Shown here one piece after another: positions 19,786 through 28,575 of a stretch of 64,000 nt of DNA. Every line of letters begins with the position of its first letter. The stretch's first letter is position 1. The position numbers were made by a program, and so were the translations under genes. The notes beneath the pieces were generated by a model. The model was not told where the DNA came from. It did no database searches and worked only from the letters and a program-made list of their open reading frames with translations. Origin of the DNA: JACMQX01 sp040385105 (GTDB lineage: Bacteria; Pseudomonadota; Gammaproteobacteria; Burkholderiales; Burkholderiaceae_C); assembly GCA_040385105.1 (NCBI GenBank), contig JAZKHY010000061.1, positions 1 to 64,000 of the forward strand. Direction: 5' to 3'.

Positions 19786-21013
19786 CCGGCGTTCGCATGG
19801 CCGCGACCATGATGTCCGACAGCGTGGGCACCCACAGAGCCGAGTGATCGACCCCGGTCTGCACGAGCACCGTCTGCGTCGTGCGCTCAATGATGATGCG
19901 TTGCCCGTCATGGCCGACCATCATCATCCAGTTGCCGTCTGCCTGACCATGCCAGAAAAAGCACTTGTAGCCGGCCTTTGGCAGGGCGCTGCCGTAGCGC
20001 GCCTGCGCATCGGCCGTTGACCAGCTGGCGCATTCGTCAACCCATGCGCGGCTCACAATCTGCTGCCCGTTCATCTCTCCGCGCTGCGCCACCAGCTGGG
20101 CCAACCGCGCCCAGTCGCGCAGGCGCGCGCCGAAACCTATGCAGTTGAACTCGCGGCCCTTGCCGTCGCACAGCCAGGTGGCTGGGCCTTCGGCGCCCAT
20201 GGGCTGCCACAGCGCTTCTTCGCAGAACGCCGCCATTGGCTTGCCGGTGACGGCGCGGATCACCATGCCGATGGTCAGCGGGCACAGCTCGTTGTAGTTG
20301 TAGCGCTGGCCCGCCGGCTCCTGGCGCTGGTTCCACCCGGCCACCACAGGCTCCAGGTCTGATGCGGCGTTGAGGAACGCGCGCGGGTAGATGGACGGAT
20401 TGTCCCGGTCGTGCAGGATCGCGGCGCCGCTGGACATGTTGGCCAGGTTGCGCAGGCTGGTGCCGCCATGCAGCGTGCCCTTGAGTGACGGCAGGTAGTC
20501 TTCAGCCCTGTCGTCGAGCGAGCGCACCAGCCCGCGGTCGATGCAGATGCCCAGCAGCAGCGATGTGACGCTCTTGGCCATGGACCAGCTTGTCATCCGC
20601 ATGTCGGGCTTGCGGTCAAACTGGTAGGCCTCGAACAGGATGGTGCCGCGCCTGGCGATCAGGAGCGAAGATACCGGCCATGCGCGCATGTAGGTGGTGG
20701 CGCGCGCGCTCAGGGCCTCGAATGCGCTTGCGCCCTGGCTGGACAGCGGCACCAGCGGCGCTGCCTGCGGGGGCGCCGCAATCGTGCGGGCCCGGAACAT
20801 TCCCTCAAAGCCGCCGGAATAGTTGCCGACCCGGTACGCCTTGTCTGTCCAGTTCCTGCCGGGCGGCCAGCCCGAGGGGTAGCCGAATGTCTGCTCCCAG
20901 TCTGACGCCGCTGCAAATGCGGCGCCGGGCAGCGCGACGCTTGAGCCCACTACGCCGAGCAGCCGACGTCGAGTCATCCCGTTGGCAATTTTTACTCGAT
21001 CTGAAACATGCAT
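19775..21013 (-). CDS. Exported serine hydrolase (beta-lactamase/NylB-like)
   Basis: 412 residues with a twin-arginine-type signal (MTRRRLLGVVGSSVALPGAAFA), SxxK motif in TSWSMAKSVTS, and YNYNE, as in class C beta-lactamase-like hydrolases such as 6-aminohexanoate-dimer hydrolase. Start chosen at 21013 because of AGGAG five bases upstream; an ATG at 21040 with GGAG is nearly as good. The substrate is unknown, and export by Tat suggests a folded periplasmic enzyme. Confidence 0.8.
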   Translation of the reverse strand: MHVSDRVKIANGMTRRRLLGVVGSSVALPGAAFAAASDWEQTFGYPSGWPPGRNWTDKAYRVGNYSGGFEGMFRARTIAAPPQAAPLVPLSSQGASAFEALSARATTYMRAWPVSSLLIARRGTILFEAYQFDRKPDMRMTSWSMAKSVTSLLLGICIDRGLVRSLDDRAEDYLPSLKGTLHGGTSLRNLANMSSGAAILHDRDNPSIYPRAFLNAASDLEPVVAGWNQRQEPAGQRYNYNELCPLTIGMVIRAVTGKPMAAFCEEALWQPMGAEGPATWLCDGKGREFNCIGFGARLRDWARLAQLVAQRGEMNGQQIVSRAWVDECASWSTADAQARYGSALPKAGYKCFFWHGQADGNWMMMVGHDGQRIIIERTTQTVLVQTGVDHSALWVPTLSDIMVAAMRTPVKA

Positions 21014-21166
21014 GTCGACTCCTGCGATCTGGTGCAGCATATTGTCTCCGCCACGCATTGGTCGCGGTTTGTTGCATTCTGTTTGGTGATGGAGTCGCGG
21101 GCCCCTGCGCCTCAAAACGGGCGTGGGGCTGGCGTCATGCCTTCAGCGTTGATGCGGATAGGGGCC

Positions 21167-21175
21167 TTGTCCTAC
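21167..21175 (+). promoter_or_regulatory. TTGTCCTAC motif, site 1
   Basis: TTGTCCTAC, 72 bases upstream of the GlsB-type gene. The same nonamer occurs at 47704 and 59433 upstream of two other small genes, so it is a candidate promoter element or activator site. Confidence 0.45.
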
Positions 21176-21247
21176 CCCGCCGTTGATTCCCGCCGGGTAG
21201 ATTCAGTGCGTCAGTCTCCAACCAATCTTGCAAAGGCACCGCACATC

Positions 21248-21493
21248 ATGGGAATCATCTGGACCATACTCATCGGCTTTCTGGCCGGCCTTGTTGCCCG
21301 CGCCATCCTGCCCGGCACGCAGAAGCTCGGCTTCATCCTCACCACGGTGCTGGGCATCGTCGGCGCATTGCTGGCCACCTATGCCGGCCAGGCCATGGGC
21401 TGGTACACGGCCGGTGCCGGTGCCGGCTTTCTTGCCTCGGTGGTGGGGGCGATGATTCTGCTGGTGGTTTACGGGCTGATCGTCAGGAAGTAG
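21248..21493 (+). CDS. GlsB/YeaQ/YmgE-family stress membrane protein
   Basis: 81 residues, nearly all membrane: GIIWTILIGFLAGLVARAILPG, ILTTVLGIVGALLATYAG and a C-terminal helix ending in VRK. This matches the transglycosylase-associated GlsB/YeaQ family of small stress-induced inner-membrane proteins. ATG 21248 begins the conserved MGIIWTI; a longer frame upstream is not supported. The stop region overlaps the convergent CoA transferase gene by 11 bases. Confidence 0.88.
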   Translation: MGIIWTILIGFLAGLVARAILPGTQKLGFILTTVLGIVGALLATYAGQAMGWYTAGAGAGFLASVVGAMILLVVYGLIVRK

Positions 21494-22586
21494 ACCACGC
21501 CTTCAGCACCGCCGCCAGGTCCGTATCCGCCTGCGCCAGCGGCGGCCGGGGCGTGGCCGGCACGCTGCGGCTGAAGCGTGGCGCGGGTGCGGGCTGCATC
21601 ACGCCTTCAATGTCGATCAGCGTGCCGCGGGCCTTCAGGTGCGGATGCTCCGCCGCCTCCTCAAAGGTGAGCACCGGCGCAAAGCAGACGTCGGTACCGT
21701 CGAAAAGTGCGCACCACTGCGCGCGCGTACGCTCCCTGAAGCGCTGCGCAATGCGGACCTTGGCGGCGGGCCAGGCAGCGCGGTCGTGCTGCTTGCCCAT
21801 GTCGGCCGGGTCGATCGCCAGCAGCTCCAGCAGCTGCGCATAAAAGCGCGCCTCGATGGGGCCGACCGATATCCATTGGCCGTCCCCGCATTCGTACACG
21901 TCGTAGAAGGGCGCGCCGGAGTCCAGCACATTGGTGCCGCGCTCGTCCTTCCAGATGCCGGCGGCGTGAAAACCGTAGAACATCGTGGCCAGCGATGCAG
22001 CGCCGTCCACGACGGCAGCATCCACCACCTGGCCCTTGCCGGAGCGCCCGCGCTCCAGCAATGCGGCGAGCACGCCCATCACCAGGTACAGCGCGCCGCC
22101 GCCCATGTCGCCGGTCAGCGCCAGGGGTATTGAAGGGGGCTGCCCCTTGCGGCCTATCGCATGGATGATGCCGGTGAGCGCAACGTAGTTCAGGTCGTGC
22201 CCGGCCGTGTGGGCCAGCGGGCCGTCCTGGCCCCAGCCTGTCATGCGGCCGTAGACAAGGCCCGGGTTGCGCGCCAGGCAGGTGTCCGGCCCCAGGCCCA
22301 GCCGCTCGGCCACGCCGGGGCGGTAGCCCTCGACCAGCACGTCCGCATGCTCCACCAGCGCCAGCACCTGCGCCACCGCCGCCGGGTCCTTCAGGTCGGC
22401 ATTGGCAAGCTGCCGGTTGCGCAGCATCAGGTTGTAGCGGGCCGGCCGCTGCACGCCCAGGTCAGCCGGGTCCGGCCTGTCGATACGCAGCACGGTGGCG
22501 CCCAGGTCGGCCAGCAGCATGCAGGCCATCGGGCCCGGGCCGATGCCGGCGAGTTCAACGACCTTGATTCCTTCTAACGGGCCCAT
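21483..22586 (-). CDS. Alpha-methylacyl-CoA racemase-like CaiB/BaiF protein
   Basis: 367 residues of the family III CoA transferase fold. His130 and Asp160, spaced exactly as the catalytic pair of alpha-methylacyl-CoA racemases, lie in AGHDLNYVALTG and LTGDMGGGALY, so racemisation of 2-methylacyl-CoA is more likely than CoA transfer. It lies next to and in line with a LysR gene that is divergent from a CoA-ester catabolic operon (23.7-28.6 kb), where it probably acts. Confidence 0.85.
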   Translation of the reverse strand: MGPLEGIKVVELAGIGPGPMACMLLADLGATVLRIDRPDPADLGVQRPARYNLMLRNRQLANADLKDPAAVAQVLALVEHADVLVEGYRPGVAERLGLGPDTCLARNPGLVYGRMTGWGQDGPLAHTAGHDLNYVALTGIIHAIGRKGQPPSIPLALTGDMGGGALYLVMGVLAALLERGRSGKGQVVDAAVVDGAASLATMFYGFHAAGIWKDERGTNVLDSGAPFYDVYECGDGQWISVGPIEARFYAQLLELLAIDPADMGKQHDRAAWPAAKVRIAQRFRERTRAQWCALFDGTDVCFAPVLTFEEAAEHPHLKARGTLIDIEGVMQPAPAPRFSRSVPATPRPPLAQADTDLAAVLKAWSTS

Positions 22587-22623
22587 GGCTTCCTTTGCTT
22601 GGTGGTCTGTCTGGCTGTGGCCA

Positions 22624-23559
22624 TCATGGTAACGGCGGCCGGTGCGGCTGCGCGCAGTGGCCCACCAGCCACTGCCTGAACAGCGCCAGCGCCGGGTTCA
22701 TCTTTCGCTGCTCCGGGCAGATCAGGTAGTACGCCGTTGAGTTCTGCCGCTGCGGGGTAGCCGCGTCGGCCTTGCGCAGTGGCAACTTTGCCTCGGTCAG
22801 CTTGCCTTGCTGAAGCTCCGCCGCCACCAGGAACCGGGGTACCAGCGCGATGCCCATCCTGTGCACCGCGCACTCGGCCATGAATGAAAACGCGTCGTAG
22901 CGCGGCCCCAGGGTGTCCTGCTTCACCGTGAGGCCGCGCGACTCGAACCACTGGCGCCAGGCGTAGGGCCGCGTGTCCAGGTGCAGCAGGCGGTGGCGGC
23001 TGAAGTCCTGCGCTTCCAGCTTCCGGCGCGGGTGGATGAGCGCGGGCGCGCAGACGGCCACCAGGTCTTCGTCCATCAAAAAGGTCTGCTCGGTGCCGGG
23101 CCAGTTGGCGTCGCGCGCGAAGATGGCCGCGTCGATCAGTGACTGCTCGAAGAGGAAGGGCCGCGTGCGGGTGAGCAGGTTGAGCGTGATCTGCGGGTTG
23201 GCCTCACAGAAGGCCGGCAGCCGCGGGATCAGCCACTTGCTGGCAAAGGTGGGCAGGGCGGCCACCGTCAGCTCCCCGCCGCCTTCCCCGCGTGCGATGA
23301 GCTCGGCCGTGTCGCGCTCGATCATGTCCAGCGACGTGGCGACCCGCTGGCTGTACTCCAGCGCCGCCTGCGTGGGCATCACCCCGCGCCCCGAGCGGCG
23401 GAACAGCGGCACGCCCAGGTATTCCTCCAGCGTGGCCACCTGCCTGCACACCGCGCTCTGGGTGAGCGACAGGTCCTGCGCGGCCAGGGTGAAGCTGCTG
23501 TGGCGCACGGCCGCCTCGAACACGGTCAGGGTCAGGCTGCTGGGCATCTTGCGGCGCAT
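22624..23559 (-). CDS. LysR-family regulator (GcvA type)
   Basis: 311 residues, opening SSLTLTVFEAAVRHSSFTLAAQDLSLTQSAVCRQ (HTH), with the GcvA-like ALPTFASKWLIPRLPAF segment. ATG 23559 is preceded by AAGGAGACACCC; an in-frame ATG at 23601 has no site. It is divergent from the operon beginning at 23715 and is its likely regulator. Confidence 0.9.
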   Translation of the reverse strand: MRRKMPSSLTLTVFEAAVRHSSFTLAAQDLSLTQSAVCRQVATLEEYLGVPLFRRSGRGVMPTQAALEYSQRVATSLDMIERDTAELIARGEGGGELTVAALPTFASKWLIPRLPAFCEANPQITLNLLTRTRPFLFEQSLIDAAIFARDANWPGTEQTFLMDEDLVAVCAPALIHPRRKLEAQDFSRHRLLHLDTRPYAWRQWFESRGLTVKQDTLGPRYDAFSFMAECAVHRMGIALVPRFLVAAELQQGKLTEAKLPLRKADAATPQRQNSTAYYLICPEQRKMNPALALFRQWLVGHCAQPHRPPLP

Positions 23560-23583
23560 GGGTGTCTCCTTGCGTGCGCAGCA

Positions 23584-23595
23584 TTCATTCATGAA
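23584..23595. promoter_or_regulatory. Palindrome in divergent promoter region
   Basis: TTCATTCATGAA, a perfect 12-base palindrome between the LysR gene and the amidohydrolase-like gene. Position fits an operator for the divergent pair, though it is short. Confidence 0.35.
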
Positions 23596-23714
23596 ACGCA
23601 CAGGTCACTGAATATCTATCAATTGTGCCATTGGGAGGTGCTTCCTAGAATTCTTCAACGGTTGCAAAAAATTCACGAACCAACCGAACCCCAAGAGACG
23701 AAAGACACCACCCG

Positions 23715-24596
23715 ATGCCCTCAGTTCCTGCCATAGACGTCAGCGTGCGCCCGATGCCGCTGGAGATATCGGAGCGCTACAACCGGCTGCCCGAGTACCG
23801 CCACATCTTCGACAACATCTTCGGCCGCCCGGGCCTGCTCGCACGGGGCATCACGCTGGAAGACATGGTGGCCGAGATGGACGCCGCCAATGTGCGGCAG
23901 ATCATGGTGAGCGGCGCTGACTCGCGGCGCGTCAATGGGCTGCTGGTGGAGAACGAATGGGTGGCAGACCTGGCCCGTCGCCTGCCCGGCCGCGTGATTG
24001 CCGGTGTCGGTATTGACCCGCTGCGGCCCATCATGGAGGTGCTGCGCGAGATCGAGTTGCTGGTGCAGGACCATGGCTTCGCCTTCCTCAAGCTGTTCCC
24101 GTACTCGGTGGACCTGCAGCCGCATGACCGGCGCTTCTACCCCATCTATGCCAAATGCTGCGAGCTGGACATCCCGGTGTGGACGCAGGTAGGCCACACC
24201 GCCGGGCTGATGCCGTCCGAGCCGGGCCGCCCCATACACCTGGACCGTGTGGCGCTGGACTTCCCCCAACTCCGCATCATCGGCGCGCACATCGGCTGGC
24301 CATGGGAGCAGGAAATGATCGCCATGGCGCTCAAGCACCCCAATGTGTACATCAGCACCTGCGGCCACGCGCCGGACCACTGGCCTGCAGCCTTCACCCA
24401 GTTCGCGCTGACGCGCGGCAAGCGCAAGGTGATCTTCGGCAGCAACTGGCCCTACATCCCCTACAGCCGGTACTTCAAAAAGTTCAGCGAGGTGGGCTTC
24501 ACGCCCGAGGGCGAGCAGCTGTTCCTGCAGGGCAACCTTGTGCGCGTGCTGGGCCCCCGGTATGAAAAGGCGCAGGCGCTGAAGGAGGCCGCATGA
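23715..24596 (+). CDS. Amidohydrolase-like (amidohydrolase_2) protein with altered metal site
   Basis: 293 residues with the TIM-barrel amidohydrolase_2 pattern (TQVGHTAGL, RIIGAHIGWPW, VIFGSNWP). The usual N-terminal HxH metal pair is replaced (IDVSVRP, Ser10/Arg12) and the usual catalytic Asp of GSDWP is Asn244. It therefore looks like a metal-free or catalytically altered member, perhaps a decarboxylase-fold pseudoenzyme. First gene of an operon with a dehydratase and an acyl-CoA ligase; its stop overlaps the next ATG (ATGA). Confidence 0.75.
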   Translation: MPSVPAIDVSVRPMPLEISERYNRLPEYRHIFDNIFGRPGLLARGITLEDMVAEMDAANVRQIMVSGADSRRVNGLLVENEWVADLARRLPGRVIAGVGIDPLRPIMEVLREIELLVQDHGFAFLKLFPYSVDLQPHDRRFYPIYAKCCELDIPVWTQVGHTAGLMPSEPGRPIHLDRVALDFPQLRIIGAHIGWPWEQEMIAMALKHPNVYISTCGHAPDHWPAAFTQFALTRGKRKVIFGSNWPYIPYSRYFKKFSEVGFTPEGEQLFLQGNLVRVLGPRYEKAQALKEAA

Positions 24597-25456
24597 AGGT
24601 CGAGCTGAAGACGCCCGATGCGGCCATCGGCGAGCGGGCCGTGCGCATCGACGTCATCGACGCGCGGCCGCTGGTGCAACTGGCGGCGCTGATGGACGCG
24701 CCGATGGAGCCACCCAGGGCGGGCGACGCGATCCTCCCCGGCCGCCACTGGCTGTACTTCACCGCCGCCGTTCCGCGCAGCGGCCTCAAGGAAGACGGCA
24801 TCGCCAAAAAGACGGCCGCCGTGCCCGATGTGGAAGGCGGCCGCCGCATGTGGGCCGGCGGGCGCACCGAGTTCCTGCGCCCGTTGACGGTGGGCTCCAG
24901 CGTGCGGCGCGACACCGAAGTGATTGCCACCTCGAAGAAATCGGGGAAATCCGGCGACCTGGTGTTCGTGACTGTGCGCAACCAGATCAGCGATGAAAAA
25001 GGTGTGGCCATCACGGAAGAGCAGGACTTCCTGTACCGCGACCCGGCCAACATCAAGGGCAGCCTGCTCATCCAGCGCCCGGCGCCGCAGGACGCGCAGT
25101 GGACGGCGCATTTCACGCCCGACCTGGTAATGCTGTTCCGCTACTCGGCCATCACTTTCAACTCGCACCGCATGCACTTTGACCGCGAATACGCGCGCCA
25201 GATGGACGGCTACACCGGCGCGGTGGTGCATGGCCCGCTGCTGGCCACGATGCTGATGGACCAGTGCGCCCGCGAGCAGGGCAGGGCAGTGCGCCGCCTG
25301 GCTTACCGGGGCGTGAGCCCGCTGTTCGACGGCTCGCCCGCCGTGCTGTGCGGGCGCATGGACGGCCCCCACCGTGCCAGGGCCTGGGCCGCTACAGCCG
25401 ATGGCCGGCTGGCGCTGGAAGCCGAGATCGACTTTGTGGAAGGCGCATCAGCATGA
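24593..25456 (+). CDS. FAS1-like/MaoC-type acyl-CoA (de)hydratase
   Basis: 287 residues. The N-terminal part (GRHWLYFTAAVPRSGLKEDG, WAGGRTEFLRPLTVG) and the C-terminal hot-dog part (ITFNSHRMHFDREYARQMDGYTGAVVHGPLLATML) match the FAS1-like dehydratase/mesaconyl-CoA hydratase group. N-S-H-R-x-H-F-D carries the catalytic Asp/His pattern of MaoC hydratases. It would hydrate or dehydrate a CoA thioester. GGAGG precedes the ATG, and both ends overlap neighbours by four bases. Confidence 0.82.
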   Translation: MKVELKTPDAAIGERAVRIDVIDARPLVQLAALMDAPMEPPRAGDAILPGRHWLYFTAAVPRSGLKEDGIAKKTAAVPDVEGGRRMWAGGRTEFLRPLTVGSSVRRDTEVIATSKKSGKSGDLVFVTVRNQISDEKGVAITEEQDFLYRDPANIKGSLLIQRPAPQDAQWTAHFTPDLVMLFRYSAITFNSHRMHFDREYARQMDGYTGAVVHGPLLATMLMDQCAREQGRAVRRLAYRGVSPLFDGSPAVLCGRMDGPHRARAWAATADGRLALEAEIDFVEGASA

Positions 25457-26856
25457 GCGGCCCGTACTACTCGCGTTCCCTCGACTTCGAGGCGCTGCTG
25501 GCCGAGTTCCCCACCGGCAAGGAGTACATGGACGAGGTGCACCGCATGCTGCGTGACAGGCTGCGTGCGCTGCAGGAGGAACGCTTTCTCGCGCAGATGA
25601 AGCGTGCCTGGGAGGTGCCGTTCTACCAGCGGCACTGGGGCAAGGCCGGCATGGAGCCCGGCGACATCCGCAGCCTGGACGACCTGGCCAAGATTCCACC
25701 CTACGACGTGAACCACCTGCGCGAGAGCATTGAGCGCGCGCCGCCGTGGGGCGACTACATCGGCATCGACCCGCACACCAGCCCGGCCATGCCGCTGGTG
25801 TTCCAGACCAGCGGCGGCACGACGGGCCTGCCCCGGCCGATGATCTACACGCCGCGTGACCGCGAGGTCATGGCCATCAACAGCGCGCGGCGCCTGTGGA
25901 TGTGCGGCGTGCGTCCGTACGACATTGCGCAGGTCACTTACTCGCTGGGCCTGTCCAACGCCGGCCTGCTCACGCGGGAGGGCCTGTGGAAGTACACCGG
26001 CGCCATACCGGTCATGACGGGCTCCGGCGCCAGCATGCCGACAAAGCGGCAGGTTGAGGTGATGAAGGCCTGGAAGGTCAATGTGCTGCTGGGTTTCCCG
26101 GCCTACCTGCGGCACCTGGCCGAGGTGGCGCAGAACGAACTGGGCATTCAGGTGGCGGACCTGGGCCTCAAGGTGCTGCTGACCCACCTGGGCGTGGACA
26201 GCCGAGAGGCGCTGGAAGAAACCTGGAATGCCCCGGTGTTCGACAGCTATGGCACGAATGAATCGGGCAGCATCGCGGCGGACTGCGAGCACCGCACCGG
26301 CATGCACCTGTTCGAGGACTGCTTTGTGGTGGAAGTCAACGACCCCGGAACGCTCAAGGCAAAGGCGGAGGGTGAACGCGGCACCCTGTTCGTCACCAGC
26401 CTGTTCAAGCACGCGGCCCCGGTCATCCGCTTCAACTCCAACGACGTGTCGGCGCTGATGCCCGGCACCTGTGCCTGCGGAGGCACCCACCGGCGCCTGT
26501 CGCGCATCTTTGGCCGCAGCGACAACATGGTCAAGCTGCGCGGCGTCAACCTGTTCCCCGAGGCCGTGGGCTCGGTGGTGGCCGAGCAGGCCTGGTCCAA
26601 CGGCGAATACGTCTGCATCGTGGACCATGCGGGTACCGACCGGCGCGAGGAGATGACGGTGCTGGTGGAAGACACCAGCGCCGCGGCCGACCGCATCGCG
26701 CTGCAGGCCGGGCTGGATGCCCGCTTCAAGGAAGTGCTGGGCGTGAAGCTGGTGGCCCGCGTGGTCGGCCCCGGCGAGACGGATGAATACACGGGGCTTT
26801 CGAAAACATCGAAGATCAGGCGGCTGATCGACCGCCGCCCGCAAACCGTTGAGTGA
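25453..26856 (+). CDS. AMP-forming acyl-CoA ligase, phenylacetate-CoA ligase (PaaK) family
   Basis: 467 residues with the adenylate-forming motif FQTSGGTTGLPRP, FDSYGTNESG and the C-terminal hinge GRSDNMVKLRGVNLFP, typical of PaaK-family ligases that activate aromatic or other carboxylic acids to CoA thioesters. ATG 25453 overlaps the dehydratase stop (ATGA). It supplies the CoA activation step for this locus; the acid is not known. Confidence 0.85.
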   Translation: MSGPYYSRSLDFEALLAEFPTGKEYMDEVHRMLRDRLRALQEERFLAQMKRAWEVPFYQRHWGKAGMEPGDIRSLDDLAKIPPYDVNHLRESIERAPPWGDYIGIDPHTSPAMPLVFQTSGGTTGLPRPMIYTPRDREVMAINSARRLWMCGVRPYDIAQVTYSLGLSNAGLLTREGLWKYTGAIPVMTGSGASMPTKRQVEVMKAWKVNVLLGFPAYLRHLAEVAQNELGIQVADLGLKVLLTHLGVDSREALEETWNAPVFDSYGTNESGSIAADCEHRTGMHLFEDCFVVEVNDPGTLKAKAEGERGTLFVTSLFKHAAPVIRFNSNDVSALMPGTCACGGTHRRLSRIFGRSDNMVKLRGVNLFPEAVGSVVAEQAWSNGEYVCIVDHAGTDRREEMTVLVEDTSAAADRIALQAGLDARFKEVLGVKLVARVVGPGETDEYTGLSKTSKIRRLIDRRPQTVE

Positions 26857-26879
26857 TGACGACAACCAAGGAGACAAGC

Positions 26880-27908
26880 ATGAAAATTCATGGGAAATAT
26901 TCAGGCAAAGGCAAAGGTACAAGCGTTGCGGGGCGCACCACAAGGCGCGCGGTCCTCGCGGCGGCTGCGGCACTGGCAATGCTTGGGAGCAGCAGCCTGC
27001 TCGCGCAGGCCGCCTACCCCAACAAGCCGATCAGGATCGTCGTGCCCTATGCGGCCGGCGGCTCTACCGACGTGCTGGCCCGGTTGCTGGGCACGCACCT
27101 GTCCAATGCCTGGGGGCAGCCGGTGGTGGTGGACAACCGGGTAGGCGCTGGCGGCGCGATCGGCTCGGAGTTTGTGGCCAAAGCGCCGGCCGATGGCTAC
27201 ACGGTGCTGCTGGCGATCACCGCCATGATCCAGGCGCCGGCCCTGAACCCCAAGCTGCCGTACGACCCGTTCAAGGACTTCGCGCCGATCTCGCAGGTGG
27301 GTTATTCGCAGACCTTGCTGATGGTGCCCAACACGCTCAAGGCATCGAACATGAAGGAGTTCGTCGCACTGGCCAAGGCCGGGCCCAAGGGCCTGAGCTT
27401 TGCGTCGTTCGGCAACGGCACCTCGCCGCACCTGTATGGCGAACTGCTGAACATGCGCGCCGGTGTCGGCATGGTGCATGTGCCGTACAAGGGCGCATCG
27501 CTTGCGCTGACGGACCTGTCCAGCGGGCAGGTGGATGCGGCCTTTGTGGACATGGGCTCGGCCCGGCCGCAACTGGCCGGCGGCAAGCTCAAGGCCCTGG
27601 CCATTTCCGGCACGCAGCGCGCGAGCTTCCTGCCGGATGTGCCGACCATGGCAGAGAGCGGCTACAGCGGGTTTGAACTCAACGGCTGGTTCGGCCTGTT
27701 CATGCCTGCCGGCACGCCGCCCGACATCGTGCGCAAGTTCGCCGCCGAGGCGGCACGCATTGTCAAACTGCCCGAGGTGGCCGAGCGCCTGACCGGCCTG
27801 GGCATCACGCCGCTGGGCAGCACGCCTGAAGAGTTCGCCACCATGCTGCGCACTGACGCGCCCAAGTGGGCGAAGATCGTCAAGGACGCCAACATCAAGC
27901 TCGACTAG
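26880..27908 (+). CDS. Bug/TctC-family substrate-binding protein
   Basis: 342 residues with an Arg-containing signal region (RTTRRAVLAAAAALAMLGSS) and the Bug loops KPIRIVVPYAAGGSTDVLAR and VVVDNRVGAGGAIGSEF. ATG 26880 is preceded by AAGGAGACAAGC. It lies 23 bases after the ligase gene in the same operon, so it probably captures the acid that the ligase activates. Confidence 0.9.
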   Translation: MKIHGKYSGKGKGTSVAGRTTRRAVLAAAAALAMLGSSSLLAQAAYPNKPIRIVVPYAAGGSTDVLARLLGTHLSNAWGQPVVVDNRVGAGGAIGSEFVAKAPADGYTVLLAITAMIQAPALNPKLPYDPFKDFAPISQVGYSQTLLMVPNTLKASNMKEFVALAKAGPKGLSFASFGNGTSPHLYGELLNMRAGVGMVHVPYKGASLALTDLSSGQVDAAFVDMGSARPQLAGGKLKALAISGTQRASFLPDVPTMAESGYSGFELNGWFGLFMPAGTPPDIVRKFAAEAARIVKLPEVAERLTGLGITPLGSTPEEFATMLRTDAPKWAKIVKDANIKLD

Positions 27909-27924
27909 GAACGGTGGACAGGCC

Positions 27925-28551
27925 ATGCAACTGAACGCCAGCGAGATCGGCGCCGATGCCATCTACAAGCTCCTTTCCGGCATCGTGGTGCCACGGCCCA
28001 TTGCCTGGATCACCACGCTGTCCGGAAGCGGGCTGGTCAACCTCGCGCCGTTCTCCTGCTACACCTTTGTGTGCAACCGGCCGCCGATGCTTGGCGTCAC
28101 GCTGGGCCGCAAGGCCGGTGCGCGCAAGGACACGGCCACCAACATCCTGGCCGGCGGCGAGTATGTGGTGAACATCGGCGATGCCTCGCAGCTGGAGCAG
28201 ATCCACCTGAGCAGCGCCGAGCATCCGGCCGATGTGAGCGAGGTGGACCTGCTGGGCCTGAAGACCGCTCCGTCCAGCCTCATCCGCACGCCGCGCCTGG
28301 CCGATGCGCCGGTCAGCATGGAGTGCAGGCTGCACCAGGTGGTGCCCTTCGGCGAGCTGGGCTCGGAATTCTTTGTGGGTGAGGTGCTGGCTTTCCACAT
28401 CCGGGACGGCCTGTACCGTGACGGCAAGATCGACACGAAGATGCTTGACCCTGTCTGCCGCCTGGGCGGGCCAAACTATGCGACGCTGGGCGAGATCATC
28501 ACGCTGCGGGCGGTGCCGCAGACGCCGCGCGGGGCGGTGGCTGCGGCTTGA
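27925..28551 (+). CDS. Flavin reductase-like FMN-binding protein
   Basis: 208 residues of the flavin reductase-like split-barrel family: YKLLSGIVVPRPIAWITTLSGSG, LAPFSCYTFVCNRPPMLGVTLG, and YVVNIGD. Such proteins bind FMN and often supply reduced flavin to a partner monooxygenase. Last gene of the operon; no monooxygenase is in the window, so the partner or direct substrate is unclear. Confidence 0.82.
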   Translation: MQLNASEIGADAIYKLLSGIVVPRPIAWITTLSGSGLVNLAPFSCYTFVCNRPPMLGVTLGRKAGARKDTATNILAGGEYVVNIGDASQLEQIHLSSAEHPADVSEVDLLGLKTAPSSLIRTPRLADAPVSMECRLHQVVPFGELGSEFFVGEVLAFHIRDGLYRDGKIDTKMLDPVCRLGGPNYATLGEIITLRAVPQTPRGAVAAA

Positions 28552-28575
28552 GCCACAGCACCTGCGCTGGGGGCT

